A DNA stretch of 64,000 nt from Odoribacter sp. Z80 (GCF_009935865.1 NZ_QWEL01000003.1:186001-250000); one strand, 5' to 3'. Positions 36,321 to 44,724 are shown, numbered from the stretch's first letter. Notes: generated by a model from the sequence alone, not told the origin. Numbers and translations: made by a program.

Positions 36321-36557
36321 AAATGGTATACGGATATTTAAGAATCTCTCTTCACAAACTTCAAACGTTTCCGAAAAGGAATCCGGATTTTGTATAAATA
36401 TGTGCGATTTTGTATGAATATGCAAATAAAATTTTATGCATAATTCTAATAATCAATCAGATATTCCGTTTTCAAAATTTGGGATATGCTAAGAAAATGC
36501 CAAAAACAATTTATAATTTTGGCTGTGCAAAATCATAAACCTTAATCATTATTCAGC
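36321..36557. other. gene-free gap before yitT-like gene
   Basis: AT-rich spacer. The only signal I see is TAATTTTG at 36514-36521, an exact TAnnTTTG match 36 nt before the next ATG and therefore a candidate -7 element. No terminator-like hairpin is obvious after the Cys-motif gene. Confidence 0.4.
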
Positions 36558-37469
36558 ATGGGATTCGTTACCAAAGAAAAACTTTTTTCCAAAGATTTTT
36601 TTATCACCTACGCCTGGTTGTTAGGCGGATGTTTTGTTTTCGCATTAGGAGCAGTCATGTTTGCAGAGCCTTACGGTTTTGCTCCGGGAGGGACATATGG
36701 TTTATCTATGGTATTCCATCATTTGTGGGGATGGGAAACTGAGGTTGCCGCATTATGCATGGATATTCCTTTGTTGTTGCTGGGTATTTATTTTCTGGGG
36801 GGTATGTTCGGTGTAAAAACCATTATCTGCACTTTTGCCATTCCGGCTTTTATGTGGCTTATCCACCAAACTTACGGTTATGCAGCCTTGCTGGAACCGG
36901 AAATCACAGAACGGAGCCTATTGAACGAACAATTGTTATCCGCCATCTTCGGAGGCATCGTATACGGAGTGGGTATAGGTATGATTTTTAAAGCCCGGGC
37001 TACTTCCGGCGGGTCAGACATTATTTCCATGATTCTAAACAAATATACCCATATCTCTTTAGGGACTTTGGTTATTATCGTTGATTGTACCATCACGCTG
37101 ACTACGGTTGTCGCTTTCGGAGACTGGCGCCTGCCCATGTATTCGTGGATTATCGTTTTTATTGAAGGCAAAGTCATAGACCTTGTCATAGACGGAGCTA
37201 CCGTCCATAAGACCCTGATGATTGTCACAGACCAATACGAAACGGTAAAACAGGTTATCCTTAATGATATCAACCGGGGAGCCACTTTATTGCCTGCTGT
37301 CGGCATGTATAAAGGAGAAAAACGGAACATGATTTATACTGTCCTCACCCGCCGGGAAATGATGGTACTCCGTCACCGCATTGCAGAAATTGACCCCGAC
37401 GCTTTCATTAATATCATGGATTCCAAAGAAATTCTGGGAAAAGGTTTTAAATCTTTACAAGAAGACTAA
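36558..37469 (+). CDS. YitT family membrane protein
   Basis: 303 residues: an N-terminal membrane half with five or six hydrophobic segments (residues 15-225; GGTYGLSMVFHHL, ATSGGSDIISMILNKYT) and a C-terminal soluble DUF2179 domain (about 225-295; GATLLPAVGMYKGEKRNMIYTVLTRREM). This two-part layout defines the YitT/DUF161 family. The transported substrate, if any, is not established. A short inverted repeat follows the stop. Confidence 0.92.
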   Translation: MGFVTKEKLFSKDFFITYAWLLGGCFVFALGAVMFAEPYGFAPGGTYGLSMVFHHLWGWETEVAALCMDIPLLLLGIYFLGGMFGVKTIICTFAIPAFMWLIHQTYGYAALLEPEITERSLLNEQLLSAIFGGIVYGVGIGMIFKARATSGGSDIISMILNKYTHISLGTLVIIVDCTITLTTVVAFGDWRLPMYSWIIVFIEGKVIDLVIDGATVHKTLMIVTDQYETVKQVILNDINRGATLLPAVGMYKGEKRNMIYTVLTRREMMVLRHRIAEIDPDAFINIMDSKEILGKGFKSLQED

Positions 37470-37500
37470 TCCGTACTTTCTTGTGTTACAACATACGGAT
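37469..37500 (+). terminator. weak inverted repeat after yitT-like gene
   Basis: ATCCGTA and TACGGAT form a 7-bp stem with an 18-nt loop, followed by TTTCGG. The left arm touches the stop codon. Low GC and short stem make it a modest terminator. Confidence 0.4.
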
Positions 37501-37515
37501 TTCGGGGTGAATTGG

Positions 37516-37523
37516 TATATTTG
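37516..37523 (+). promoter_or_regulatory. -7 element of the FecCD-type permease gene
   Basis: TATATTTG matches TAnnTTTG exactly, 20 nt before the permease ATG. No TTTG at the -33 position. Confidence 0.4.
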
Positions 37524-37543
37524 CACAACGGAACCGGTTTTGT

Positions 37544-38554
37544 ATGCAGAAAAAATATTACAGGTGGCTTTTATTCCTGGGCATTCTCTTGTGCCTGACG
37601 GGAACAGCGGTAATGCTGGCTTTATGTATCGGCGAAATCAACTATTCCCCCAAAGAACTGTTCCACATATTATGCGGAAACGGGAATGACATCCGGGCCG
37701 AAATCCTCTGGAAATTAAGATTTCCCCGGATATTGCTGGGAATGATTGTGGGAGGTGCGCTCAGTTTATCAGGAGCCATTCTGCAAGGCATTTTCCGGAA
37801 TCCCTTAGTGGAACCTTATACTTTAGGTATTTCCGGAGGTGCTTCTTTAGGCGTTGTTTTCATCATTGTTTTCTCCCTTGAATTCATGTGGGGAAGCCTG
37901 ACCCTACCGCTATCCGGATTTCTTGGAGCCTTAGGAACCCTTATCCTGATCTACCTGATAGCGATGAAAAAACGCTCGGTACAAATCAAAACCTTACTTT
38001 TAACAGGAGTGATGATTAGTTTCCTGTCCTCTTCCGTGATGATGCTTATGCTTTCAATTACCCGCGTAGATAAATTAAAAGGTATCATGTTCTGGATTAT
38101 GGGAGGCCTGAATGAAACAAATGGTTTTCTGATCGGGGCTGTCGGTGTAATAGCTATTCTGGTCCTCCTCCTTTCCATAGGATATGCACCCACCCTAAAT
38201 GTCATGCGTTTAGGCATGGAAAGAGCCACACAGTTAGGAGTCAACACAGAGAAAAGCGTACGCATTCTGTTTATTTTCAGCTCTCTCTTAACCGGCATTT
38301 GTGTTTCCGTAGCCGGAGTCATCGGTTTTGTCGGCTTGATTATTCCCCAATTAATACGGTATATTGTAGGAACAGACTACAGAATTTTATTAATCAGTTC
38401 TTTTCTCGGCGGTGGTATCTTTTTAGTGTTATGTGACATTCTGGCCCGAACCCTCATCGCTCCGAATGAGCTTCCGATTGGCGTCATTACCGGAATCACC
38501 GGAGGCGTCCTTTTTATTTTAGTGATGGCCAGAGGAAACAAAAACTCAGTATGA
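37544..38554 (+). CDS. FecCD/BtuC-family ABC permease (cobalamin or siderophore uptake)
   Basis: 336-residue inner-membrane permease with about ten helices. Typical family segments are RFPRILLGMIVGGALSLSGAILQGIFRNPLVEPYTLGISGGASLG and GVIGFVGLIIPQLIRYIVG, the latter part of the ATPase-coupling region. It overlaps the ATPase gene by 4 nt (ATGA). No binding protein is encoded in this operon; the nearest one, behind a cobalamin riboswitch, is 3.7 kb downstream. Corrinoid transport is therefore likely, but iron chelates cannot be excluded. Confidence 0.93.
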   Translation: MQKKYYRWLLFLGILLCLTGTAVMLALCIGEINYSPKELFHILCGNGNDIRAEILWKLRFPRILLGMIVGGALSLSGAILQGIFRNPLVEPYTLGISGGASLGVVFIIVFSLEFMWGSLTLPLSGFLGALGTLILIYLIAMKKRSVQIKTLLLTGVMISFLSSSVMMLMLSITRVDKLKGIMFWIMGGLNETNGFLIGAVGVIAILVLLLSIGYAPTLNVMRLGMERATQLGVNTEKSVRILFIFSSLLTGICVSVAGVIGFVGLIIPQLIRYIVGTDYRILLISSFLGGGIFLVLCDILARTLIAPNELPIGVITGITGGVLFILVMARGNKNSV

Positions 38555-39378
38555 AAGCGGAATCATCAGCTATAAAAGTAAAAGGACTCAGTTGCGGCTA
38601 TGGAAATAAATTCCATATTACTGATATCCATTTTGAAGTTCCGGTCGGATGCTTTACTTCGGTTATCGGTCCGAACGGGGCTGGTAAAACCACCCTGTTC
38701 CGGGGAATATCGGGGTTATTGCCTGCAAACAAAGGCTCCGTGGAAATCGAGCATACCGAACTCTCCCGAATGTCACACAAAGAACGGGCCCGAAAAATAG
38801 CCATTGTCAATCAAACGGTCGAAGCCGGAAATATGACTATGGAAGATTATGTCCTGATGGGGCGTATGCCTTACCGGAGCCCTTTTCAATTCTTCGATAC
38901 CCCGGAAGATTACGCCATAGCTGAAGAAAATATGCGTCTGACAGGGACCTGGAATAAAAAAGACAAATTCATGAACCGGCTGAGCGGAGGAGAACAGCAA
39001 CTGGCTGCCATCGCACGGGCACTGACTCAAAAAACCAATATCCTGCTACTGGACGAGCCTACAGCACACCTGGATATTTCCCATCAAATGAAGGTTTTGA
39101 ACCTAATTCAGCGGCTAAACAAAGAGAATCACCTCACCGTTCTGCTCATTATTCATGACTTAAACCTGGCCAGTGAATACAGCGACCACCTGATTCTGCT
39201 AAACAAAGGAAAGATTTTTACCCAGGGGACACCACAGGAAGTACTGACTTACGACCACATCGAGGAAGTATACGATACGATGGTCGTCAGCCAGCCCAAT
39301 CCCATTTCCGGCAAACCCTTTATTTTTCCCGTGTCTGCCAATGCACTTGAATCTTCGCGTAAATCAAATACTTTATAA
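38551..39378 (+). CDS. FecE/BtuD-family ABC ATPase
   Basis: 275-residue ATP-binding subunit. Walker A is GPNGAGKTT, the signature LSGGEQQLAAIARALTQ, Walker B ILLLDEP followed by TAHLD, and H-loop IIHDLN. It is translationally coupled to the permease by the ATGA overlap. Its stop overlaps that of the convergent PepSY-like gene by 6 nt. The C-terminal 40 residues are variable. Confidence 0.94.
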   Translation: MKAESSAIKVKGLSCGYGNKFHITDIHFEVPVGCFTSVIGPNGAGKTTLFRGISGLLPANKGSVEIEHTELSRMSHKERARKIAIVNQTVEAGNMTMEDYVLMGRMPYRSPFQFFDTPEDYAIAEENMRLTGTWNKKDKFMNRLSGGEQQLAAIARALTQKTNILLLDEPTAHLDISHQMKVLNLIQRLNKENHLTVLLIIHDLNLASEYSDHLILLNKGKIFTQGTPQEVLTYDHIEEVYDTMVVSQPNPISGKPFIFPVSANALESSRKSNTL

Positions 39379-40224
39379 AACGATATTCCCTTCCCCATCA
39401 ATGTTTAACGTCATGTCACGGCCAGGTGCCACTGTCTCTTTTAACACAAAATGATACCATCCCCGGGAAGGATATTGCTGGTAACTCACTGACTTCACTG
39501 TAAACATATCATAAGCCGGATTATCCAAAACGCTCTTTACGACCTGAGGCACTTTTTCCAGCAATACCGGCCATTCCGTATATTGCCAGGCCATAGTGCT
39601 GTTAAAATACACTTCCTTCACCGTTTCTCCATCCAATAAATTCACAACATAAGAAGCATCCGATAATTTTCCAACTTCGGTTATATACCCGTTTTTATAA
39701 GAAACAGAAATAAAACTACGAATAGCCTGCGGCACATCATTCCCATCAAAATCTGCAATAACATCCCAATGCCGGAAAATATCCTGGTCCGTCCACAGGG
39801 TCACTTCTTCTTTGCCTTGCTCCAGCTCTACCCCATACCAATCAGGATAATCCAACCGTTCCAGTACAGTCGCATACATCTCCGGACGCCAGGTGGCAGG
39901 CGGATAATTCAGATTATTGGCAACATACTCTTTTACCTCTACAGGTAAAGTAGTATAAACAACTGAATGTTCGGATTGCAGCCATTTCCCTGAAGCATTA
40001 TACCATGCTTCATATTCCACCTGATTCAGGGTAAAATCCACCTGAGAAAAACTTCCCTTTTTTTCCCATTTCACATTGGCCGCTGCCGGATATTTCGCCA
40101 GAAATGCCCGTTCTACAACAGGAGTAGGAAATCCGGGATTTCCGTTATCATCGGAATTACTACTTCCACAGGCTGTTGCCAAGGCCACTATTAAAGCTCC
40201 AAAAATAAATCCATTTGTTTTCAT
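39373..40224 (-). CDS. PepSY-like (DUF2874) lipoprotein
   Basis: 283-residue lipoprotein. The leader ends in LATAC, giving a lipidated Cys near residue 19, then an Asn/Asp/Ser-rich linker. The mature part contains repeated DUF2874-type units: an amphipathic helix (VVERAFLAKYPAAANVKWEKKG, VPQAIRSFISVSYKNGYI, VPQVVKSVLDNPAYDMFTV) followed by strands with WYNASGKW-like turns. Such proteins are common on Bacteroidota envelopes; their function is not known. I chose ATG 40224 so that the signal peptide starts correctly. Convergent with the ATPase gene. Confidence 0.85.
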   Translation of the reverse strand: MKTNGFIFGALIVALATACGSSNSDDNGNPGFPTPVVERAFLAKYPAAANVKWEKKGSFSQVDFTLNQVEYEAWYNASGKWLQSEHSVVYTTLPVEVKEYVANNLNYPPATWRPEMYATVLERLDYPDWYGVELEQGKEEVTLWTDQDIFRHWDVIADFDGNDVPQAIRSFISVSYKNGYITEVGKLSDASYVVNLLDGETVKEVYFNSTMAWQYTEWPVLLEKVPQVVKSVLDNPAYDMFTVKSVSYQQYPSRGWYHFVLKETVAPGRDMTLNIDGEGNIVL

Positions 40225-40295
40225 ATATTTTATTTTACTTTTCAATATATAACGTAACAAATGGATAAATGTTTGTTTTAAAACGAAACGAATAG

Positions 40296-41249
40296 TTAAA
40301 GAGGCCGGTTTTTATACATATCTTCAAAATTGGAATAAGTACCATTGATTTTCCGGGCTTCCTCCCCATCCGGATTCAGCTCCATTGCTTTCTTCATATC
40401 TTCAAAAGAACCGTTTTTATCTCCTTTCATCAGCCGGGCCCGTCCCCTTTCGTTATAGGCTTTTGCAAAATCAGGTTTTAATTCGATAGCTTCGTCAAAA
40501 AGAGCAATGGCCTCATCCGGTTGTCCCCACGCCATATAAAGGTTTCCCAATTGTAAATAGGCCTGTTCATTAAAAGGGTTCAGTTCCGTTACATACCGAT
40601 AATCTTTTTCGGCTGCCTTACCATCACCTAAAGCTTCCTGTAAACGTCCCCGAACCAAATAAGCATTTTCCTCTTCCGGTAAAAGCCCTACCACTTTCTC
40701 CGCATCCTCCATCCCATCTTTATAATCCTTTGTGTCAAACATCACCTCCGCCCTCAATAAATGAGCTTCTGCAAAATTTTCTTTTAAACGGATGGCTTGT
40801 GACAGACTTACAATAGCCCCCAACCAATCGCCGGCAGCCTTTTGGGCCTTTCCTTGCAAAAAATAGGCAGTCGCATCAGCCGCATCAAGCATTACAGCTC
40901 TCTCACAATCAGCAATAGCCTCTGTATAGTTTTCAGTTACAAAGTTCAAATTTGCCCGCAACAACAACACAGGAACATTTCCGGGTTCAGCCTCCACCAA
41001 GCGTCCGGCCACAGAAATAGCTTCTTCCATACGGTCCTCCCGGGTATAAGCATGTACCAGATTTTCCAGTACTTCCCCATCTTCCTGCAGCTTCAACGCT
41101 TCATTAAAACAACGGATGGCATAAGTGTTCTTTCCCATTTTTAACGCCTTGATACCATCATATTTCAATACATCAAAATTGCGTGCCGCTTTTTCTTCCG
41201 CTGAAGTTTCCGTTTCACCGAAAAAGAGAGATTTAAAAAAATTAGCCAT
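40296..41249 (-). CDS. tetratricopeptide repeat protein
   Basis: 317-residue cytosolic protein made mostly of TPR repeats: about eight 34-residue units with W/L-G-Y-A-F/P spacing, for example YAIRCFNEALKLQEDGEV, DWLGAIVSLSQAIRLKENFAEAHLLRA and QPDEAIALFDEAIELKPDFAKAYNERG. There is no signal peptide; the N-terminus is MANFFKSLFFGETETSAEEK. TPRs mediate protein contacts; the partner is unknown. I chose ATG 41249 because a longer frame starts inside the -7 element at 41274-41281. Confidence 0.88.
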   Translation of the reverse strand: MANFFKSLFFGETETSAEEKAARNFDVLKYDGIKALKMGKNTYAIRCFNEALKLQEDGEVLENLVHAYTREDRMEEAISVAGRLVEAEPGNVPVLLLRANLNFVTENYTEAIADCERAVMLDAADATAYFLQGKAQKAAGDWLGAIVSLSQAIRLKENFAEAHLLRAEVMFDTKDYKDGMEDAEKVVGLLPEEENAYLVRGRLQEALGDGKAAEKDYRYVTELNPFNEQAYLQLGNLYMAWGQPDEAIALFDEAIELKPDFAKAYNERGRARLMKGDKNGSFEDMKKAMELNPDGEEARKINGTYSNFEDMYKNRPL

Positions 41250-41273
41250 AATCTTTGCTTTACATTCAAATAG

Positions 41274-41281
41274 CAAAAATA
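41274..41281 (-). promoter_or_regulatory. -7 element of the TPR gene
   Basis: Minus-strand TATTTTTG matches TAnnTTTG, 24 nt before the chosen TPR start. No clear -33 element. Confidence 0.4.
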
Positions 41282-41312
41282 ATATTTTTCTCCTAATCCT
41301 CTCCGGGATTTC

Positions 41313-41518
41313 TTATTCAGGGACATAGATAACCTCACCGTTTTCCAGTTCATCGGTCAATTTGTCCAATTCGCCCTGGCGATGTTCCCCATCGAAATCG
41401 TCTGGAAATTCACAAAAGCCACCCGTATCACACTGAACCAGGTGACATAGCTCCGTCTCCCCAGGAATAGGACCATCAGCACGGCCGAAATCAGTATTAC
41501 TTTTTTCTTCATTTTCAT
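41313..41518 (-). pseudogene. frameshifted gene for a small Cys-containing secreted peptide
   Basis: From ATG 41518 the frame encodes a leader (MKMKKKVILISAVLMVLFLG) and then degenerates (RRSYVTWFSVIR). In a second frame a convincing acidic tail appears: ETELCHLVQCDTGGFCEF, PDDFDGEHRQGELDKLTDEL, ENGEVIYVPE, stop at 41313. Adding one G to the GGGG run after the leader would join both into a peptide of about 68 residues with three Cys. Overall form (short Lys-rich leader, Cys-containing tail) resembles NVEAL-type Bacteroidota peptides, but I cannot confirm the family. It lies just upstream of the TPR gene. It may be a pseudogene, a phase-variable gene or an assembly error. Confidence 0.55.
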
Positions 41519-41539
41519 TTGCTTAAAATTTCAATAAAT

Positions 41540-41584
41540 CTGCCGGCATGAATGCCCGCCTCCCCAGCGCCTTCATGCCGGCAG
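41540..41584. repeat. 13-bp perfect inverted repeat
   Basis: CTGCCGGCATGAA and TTCATGCCGGCAG, with a 19-nt GC-rich loop, directly upstream of the small peptide gene and about 100 nt before the riboswitch promoter on the other strand. It might be a terminator, as the minus side is followed by AT-rich sequence, or an operator between the divergent units. The remaining 100 nt up to the riboswitch promoter show nothing else. Confidence 0.55.
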
Positions 41585-41688
41585 TCAAAAATATATTACC
41601 ACGCAACTGCTAACAATACCTAAAAATCGTGAATTCTTTCGGAGAAATTTCCCATGAATGAAGAAAAGCATTTGAAAATAAAAATCTG

Positions 41689-41719
41689 TTTCGATTTTTC
41701 AATTATTTGCCTATCTTTG
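41689..41719 (+). promoter_or_regulatory. promoter of the cobalamin riboswitch transcript
   Basis: TTTC at 41689-41692, a 19-nt spacer and TATCTTTG at 41712-41719, an exact -7 match. The riboswitch begins a few nt downstream, as expected for its transcription start. Confidence 0.6.
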
Positions 41720-41721
41720 TC

Positions 41722-41902
41722 AGGATTGGTTTTCCTACTGCCATTCGACAGAGGAAATAAAAGGGAATCGGGTGAAAATCCCGGACAGGCCCCGCTGCTG
41801 TAAATCTCAATACAAAGCGTCCGGACAATACTCCTGCCACTGTCTGCTTATGCACGACGGGAAGGCGTCCGAACCGAGACAAGTCAGAAGACCTGCCAAT
41901 CA
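41722..41902 (+). promoter_or_regulatory. cobalamin riboswitch
   Basis: Adenosylcobalamin-type aptamer. The conserved core GGGAATCGGGTGAAAATCCCG, then GGACAGGCCCCGCTGCTGTAA, is followed after a peripheral region by the B12-box-like GTCAGAAGACCTGCC. The closing P1 stem can form from GATTGG (41724-41729) and CCAATC (41896-41901). It lies in the leader of the substrate-binding-protein gene and should switch that gene off when corrinoid is plentiful. Confidence 0.93.
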
Positions 41903-41970
41903 TAGCAACCGTCTGTGCTCTCGCGGACTTAGAGCCGGACACCTGCACTTATATATTTACTGTACTGTTA

Positions 41971-42083
41971 AAAACACCGGAAATGGAAATCAACAGGAAG
42001 TTATATTGTCAAAAGTGGCCGGCAATATAGCGTTGATTTTCATTTGAAGGATCCGTTTACCGCATCCTGCCGGTGTTTTTTTT
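41971..42083 (+). terminator. three-way-junction terminator after the riboswitch
   Basis: Outer arms AAAACACCGG and CCGGTGTTTT close the structure and run into eight T. Inside, AAATGGAAATCAAC pairs with GTTGATTTTCATTT (one G-U) and encloses TATATTG/CAATATA, while GGAT/ATCC forms a second small hairpin. This is probably the expression platform of the riboswitch. A further hairpin, TCACAGG/CCTGTGA, lies at 42103-42126. The rest, up to the gene at 42267, shows no clear signal. Confidence 0.75.
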
Positions 42084-42266
42084 CAAAATCTGAAAAAAGA
42101 AATCACAGGCCGGTTAAAACCTGTGACTTCGCAACTATAAATTAATCAATAAAACGCTCCTGATTTCGATATGACAAAAATAGAGTAAAAACGAAAATCC
42201 TTAAATCCCTTGAAGTAGGTATTTTTTACTTTATCATGATTTATCTGTTTAAACTGAACTCCCAAT

Positions 42267-43076
42267 ATGAAAATACGTTGCAGCTTCCTTAGTTTCATTG
42301 TCTTGGCTTTTTTCTGCTACAAACTCCCAGCTGAAAATTATCGCCGTATCATCTCCCTGGCACAGTCCGTCACCAACAACCTCTATCTCTTAGGAGCTCA
42401 GGACAAACTCATCGGATGTACCAAATATTGTACAATCGCCCGAAAAGACAACATCCCGATTGTTGCGGACGCCCTGACGGTGAACATCGAAAAAGTAGTC
42501 AGCATGCAACCTGATTTAGTCATTACCTCGGGACTTACTCCTCCCCGGATTTTAAATGCTATAGAAAAAATGGGAATTCGTACTTTACGTTTCCAACCAC
42601 CACGGGATTTTGAAGAACTTTGCCAGCAACTGGAAAAACTGGGAGAACTCTGTGACAAAACCGAAACTGCCCGGCAATATATCCGCGAGAGCCGCGAACG
42701 CTTGACACAATTACCCCAGCCTATGAAAAACAAAACCGTTTTCATGGAACTTGGCAACAATCCCCTGTATTCGGTTTTACCAGGAAGTTTTATGAACGAC
42801 TATATTACACTTCTGGGCGGACAAAATATCTTCAATGACTTAACAAACGATATGGTGTCCAAAGAAACCGTTCTTCTGAGAAATCCGGATATTATTATAG
42901 TTGTCTCCATGAACGGAGCAGGAAGGCAAGAAATCGAATCCTGGAAACAATATACACATCTCCGGGCTGTCAGCCATAACCGCTTATTCCTGATTGACGC
43001 AGAAGAAGCATGTGTCCCGACGCCGGTCACTTTTATAAACGTCCTGGAAAAATTAATTCAGGATTTAAAACTATAA
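42267..43076 (+). CDS. BtuF-like periplasmic substrate-binding protein
   Basis: 269-residue class III binding protein with a signal peptide (leader through KLPAENYRR). It has the two-lobed layout: RIISLAQSVTNNLYLLGAQDKLIGCTKYC, then QPDLVITSG in lobe one, and NPLYSVLPGSFMNDYITLLGGQNIF and NPDIIIVVS in lobe two. It lies behind a cobalamin riboswitch, so a corrinoid is the likely ligand, delivered to a BtuCD-type transporter such as the one encoded 3 kb upstream. There is no lipobox. Its stop overlaps convergent queH. Confidence 0.88.
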   Translation: MKIRCSFLSFIVLAFFCYKLPAENYRRIISLAQSVTNNLYLLGAQDKLIGCTKYCTIARKDNIPIVADALTVNIEKVVSMQPDLVITSGLTPPRILNAIEKMGIRTLRFQPPRDFEELCQQLEKLGELCDKTETARQYIRESRERLTQLPQPMKNKTVFMELGNNPLYSVLPGSFMNDYITLLGGQNIFNDLTNDMVSKETVLLRNPDIIIVVSMNGAGRQEIESWKQYTHLRAVSHNRLFLIDAEEACVPTPVTFINVLEKLIQDLKL

Positions 43077-43622
43077 ATCCCCGTTCTTCTTCGGAATGGA
43101 AAATTCACAGCCGCAATATTGCTGATTATAAAAACCGTTTTCAGCTAATAAAGCCCGGCGACGCTCACTCAGGCCATCTTTACGCCAATTTTTTTCCAAA
43201 AACTCCACTCCTTCAAATTGAGAAGCAGCCCAATGCCCGGCCTCTGCAATCTGTTCCAGGCTTTTCCAGCGCGAAGAAGCCAGTGTGGTGGCAAAATACC
43301 CCAAATGACGTTCAGAAGCCAACCGCGACGTTGCCAGCAAACGTACCTTAAAACACTGTAAACAACGCTTTCCCCGCTCCGGTTCATTTTCCAATCCCCT
43401 GATGTCTTTTAGCCACTTTTCATGACTGTAATCACCGTCCACTATCTCCAACCCTAAAGTCTGAGCATAACGGGTACATTCAGATTTACGAATATGATAT
43501 TCCTCCAAAGGATAGATATTCGGATTAAAATAATACAATACCGGCCGAACATCATTCTTCATCAGCCACTCTATGATAGCTGCAGAACAAGGTGCGCAAC
43601 AGGTATGAAGCAATAAATCCAT
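43071..43622 (-). CDS. queH: epoxyqueuosine reductase QueH
   Basis: Catalyses the last step of queuosine synthesis in tRNA without cobalamin, unlike QueG. The family Cys set is present: HTCCAPC near the N-terminus (C8, C9, C12), CLQC in the middle and YCGCEF near the C-terminus, which together bind an Fe-S cluster and metal. 183 residues. I chose ATG 43622 (MDLLLHTCCAPC) over a TTG 9 nt upstream. Convergent with the binding-protein gene. Confidence 0.94.
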   Translation of the reverse strand: MDLLLHTCCAPCSAAIIEWLMKNDVRPVLYYFNPNIYPLEEYHIRKSECTRYAQTLGLEIVDGDYSHEKWLKDIRGLENEPERGKRCLQCFKVRLLATSRLASERHLGYFATTLASSRWKSLEQIAEAGHWAASQFEGVEFLEKNWRKDGLSERRRALLAENGFYNQQYCGCEFSIPKKNGDL

Positions 43623-43684
43623 CGGAAACAAATTTTAACCCTACAAAGATAAAACCTTAGGACCGAATAAAGAATTACCGGCGT

Positions 43685-44716
43685 TTAATTTCTCCTGCGC
43701 TTTCCTCGTTTATACAAACCATGCTGAATAACAGAACGCCCCGGATTCACTAAATAAGTTAAATCCAACAAAGGAATACAGGCGAATCTTGTCCGGTCGC
43801 CCACATTCATATAAGCCCCCTTGGCGGCCACAGATATACCCAAACGACGCGATACATAAGCCGTCAGCCTGAGATTAGCCTCCGCCGCATATTCTTTCTT
43901 TAAATCCAAAGAATAAAATAACCCATTGAGGCTATAATGAAACCGCTTCCCCATATATGAATCAAACTGTAATCCGCCATAATACAGCACTTGCCCATCC
44001 AATAAACGGGTATGGTAAAGTAAATGAGCATAATCAAATGAATGCACATCAGCATTCCTCCTTCCCAGATAAAATTCAGTACCGATTCTCATGGTAAGGA
44101 TTCTTTCCGGCGGCGGATCAGGACATCCCCATACCTTCGGATTCATCAGCCAGGAAAACAGAAATTCATGACGCATGGCAAACCCATGTTCTATTTTAAC
44201 AGAATCCGGAACCAATGATTTAAAACCCGTACACTGTAAAATCTTCAATCCGGGATAGGTATAATACAAAGAGTGTTCAGAAGCCAAAGCAAAACGCTTA
44301 TTTGCCCACCAAAGGTGTTTCAATCCGATATTGGGCAAAATAGGTTCCTCCGCTATCCGGAACAATAATTCCGTCTTGCGGGAAAAACCAATCCTGCTCG
44401 GATTAACAAGGCTGATCTCGGCAGCATCGGAAGGCAAAATGCCTGCTGTACCAGTATGCCAGGAAGAAATTTCAGGAAAACCTTTACTCTTATCCGGAAT
44501 TTTCCGGGGATTCCATCTCAATTCCGTATCAGGCACTTTCTCGACACGCTGTTTTTTGGCCTGCCGTTCCAGTGCTTTCTGTTCCTTTGTTTTCGAAGGT
44601 AGTTTCCGTTGAGCATCCACTTCTCCTATCCCGATGCACAAAACCAGGACAAGACATATTCCTGCTTTCATTCCACAACAAAAACTCAAATCAATCATTC
44701 TATTGGATAAATTCAT
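43685..44716 (-). CDS. predicted outer-membrane protein of unknown function
   Basis: About 343 residues. A signal peptide is plain if translation starts at ATG 44671 (leader MKAGICLVLVLCIGIG, EVDAQ); ATG 44716 adds 15 residues and lies 9 nt after the nadD stop. A basic linker (KTKEQKALERQAKKQR) is followed by a Tyr/Leu/Phe-rich region with alternating strands (YYGGLQFDSYMGKRFHYSLNGL, ANLRLTAYVSRRLGIS), which suggests a beta-barrel. I recognise no named family. Probably cotranscribed with nadD, gmk and yicC. Confidence 0.7.
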   Translation of the reverse strand: MNLSNRMIDLSFCCGMKAGICLVLVLCIGIGEVDAQRKLPSKTKEQKALERQAKKQRVEKVPDTELRWNPRKIPDKSKGFPEISSWHTGTAGILPSDAAEISLVNPSRIGFSRKTELLFRIAEEPILPNIGLKHLWWANKRFALASEHSLYYTYPGLKILQCTGFKSLVPDSVKIEHGFAMRHEFLFSWLMNPKVWGCPDPPPERILTMRIGTEFYLGRRNADVHSFDYAHLLYHTRLLDGQVLYYGGLQFDSYMGKRFHYSLNGLFYSLDLKKEYAAEANLRLTAYVSRRLGISVAAKGAYMNVGDRTRFACIPLLDLTYLVNPGRSVIQHGLYKRGKRRRN

Positions 44717-44724
44717 ATTCCCTG

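Noticed and set aside
41984-42031. Possible 15-residue leader peptide after the riboswitch
   Set aside because: The ATG and stop lie in the paired arms of the terminator structure, no ribosome site is seen, and the sequence lacks a regulatory codon run.
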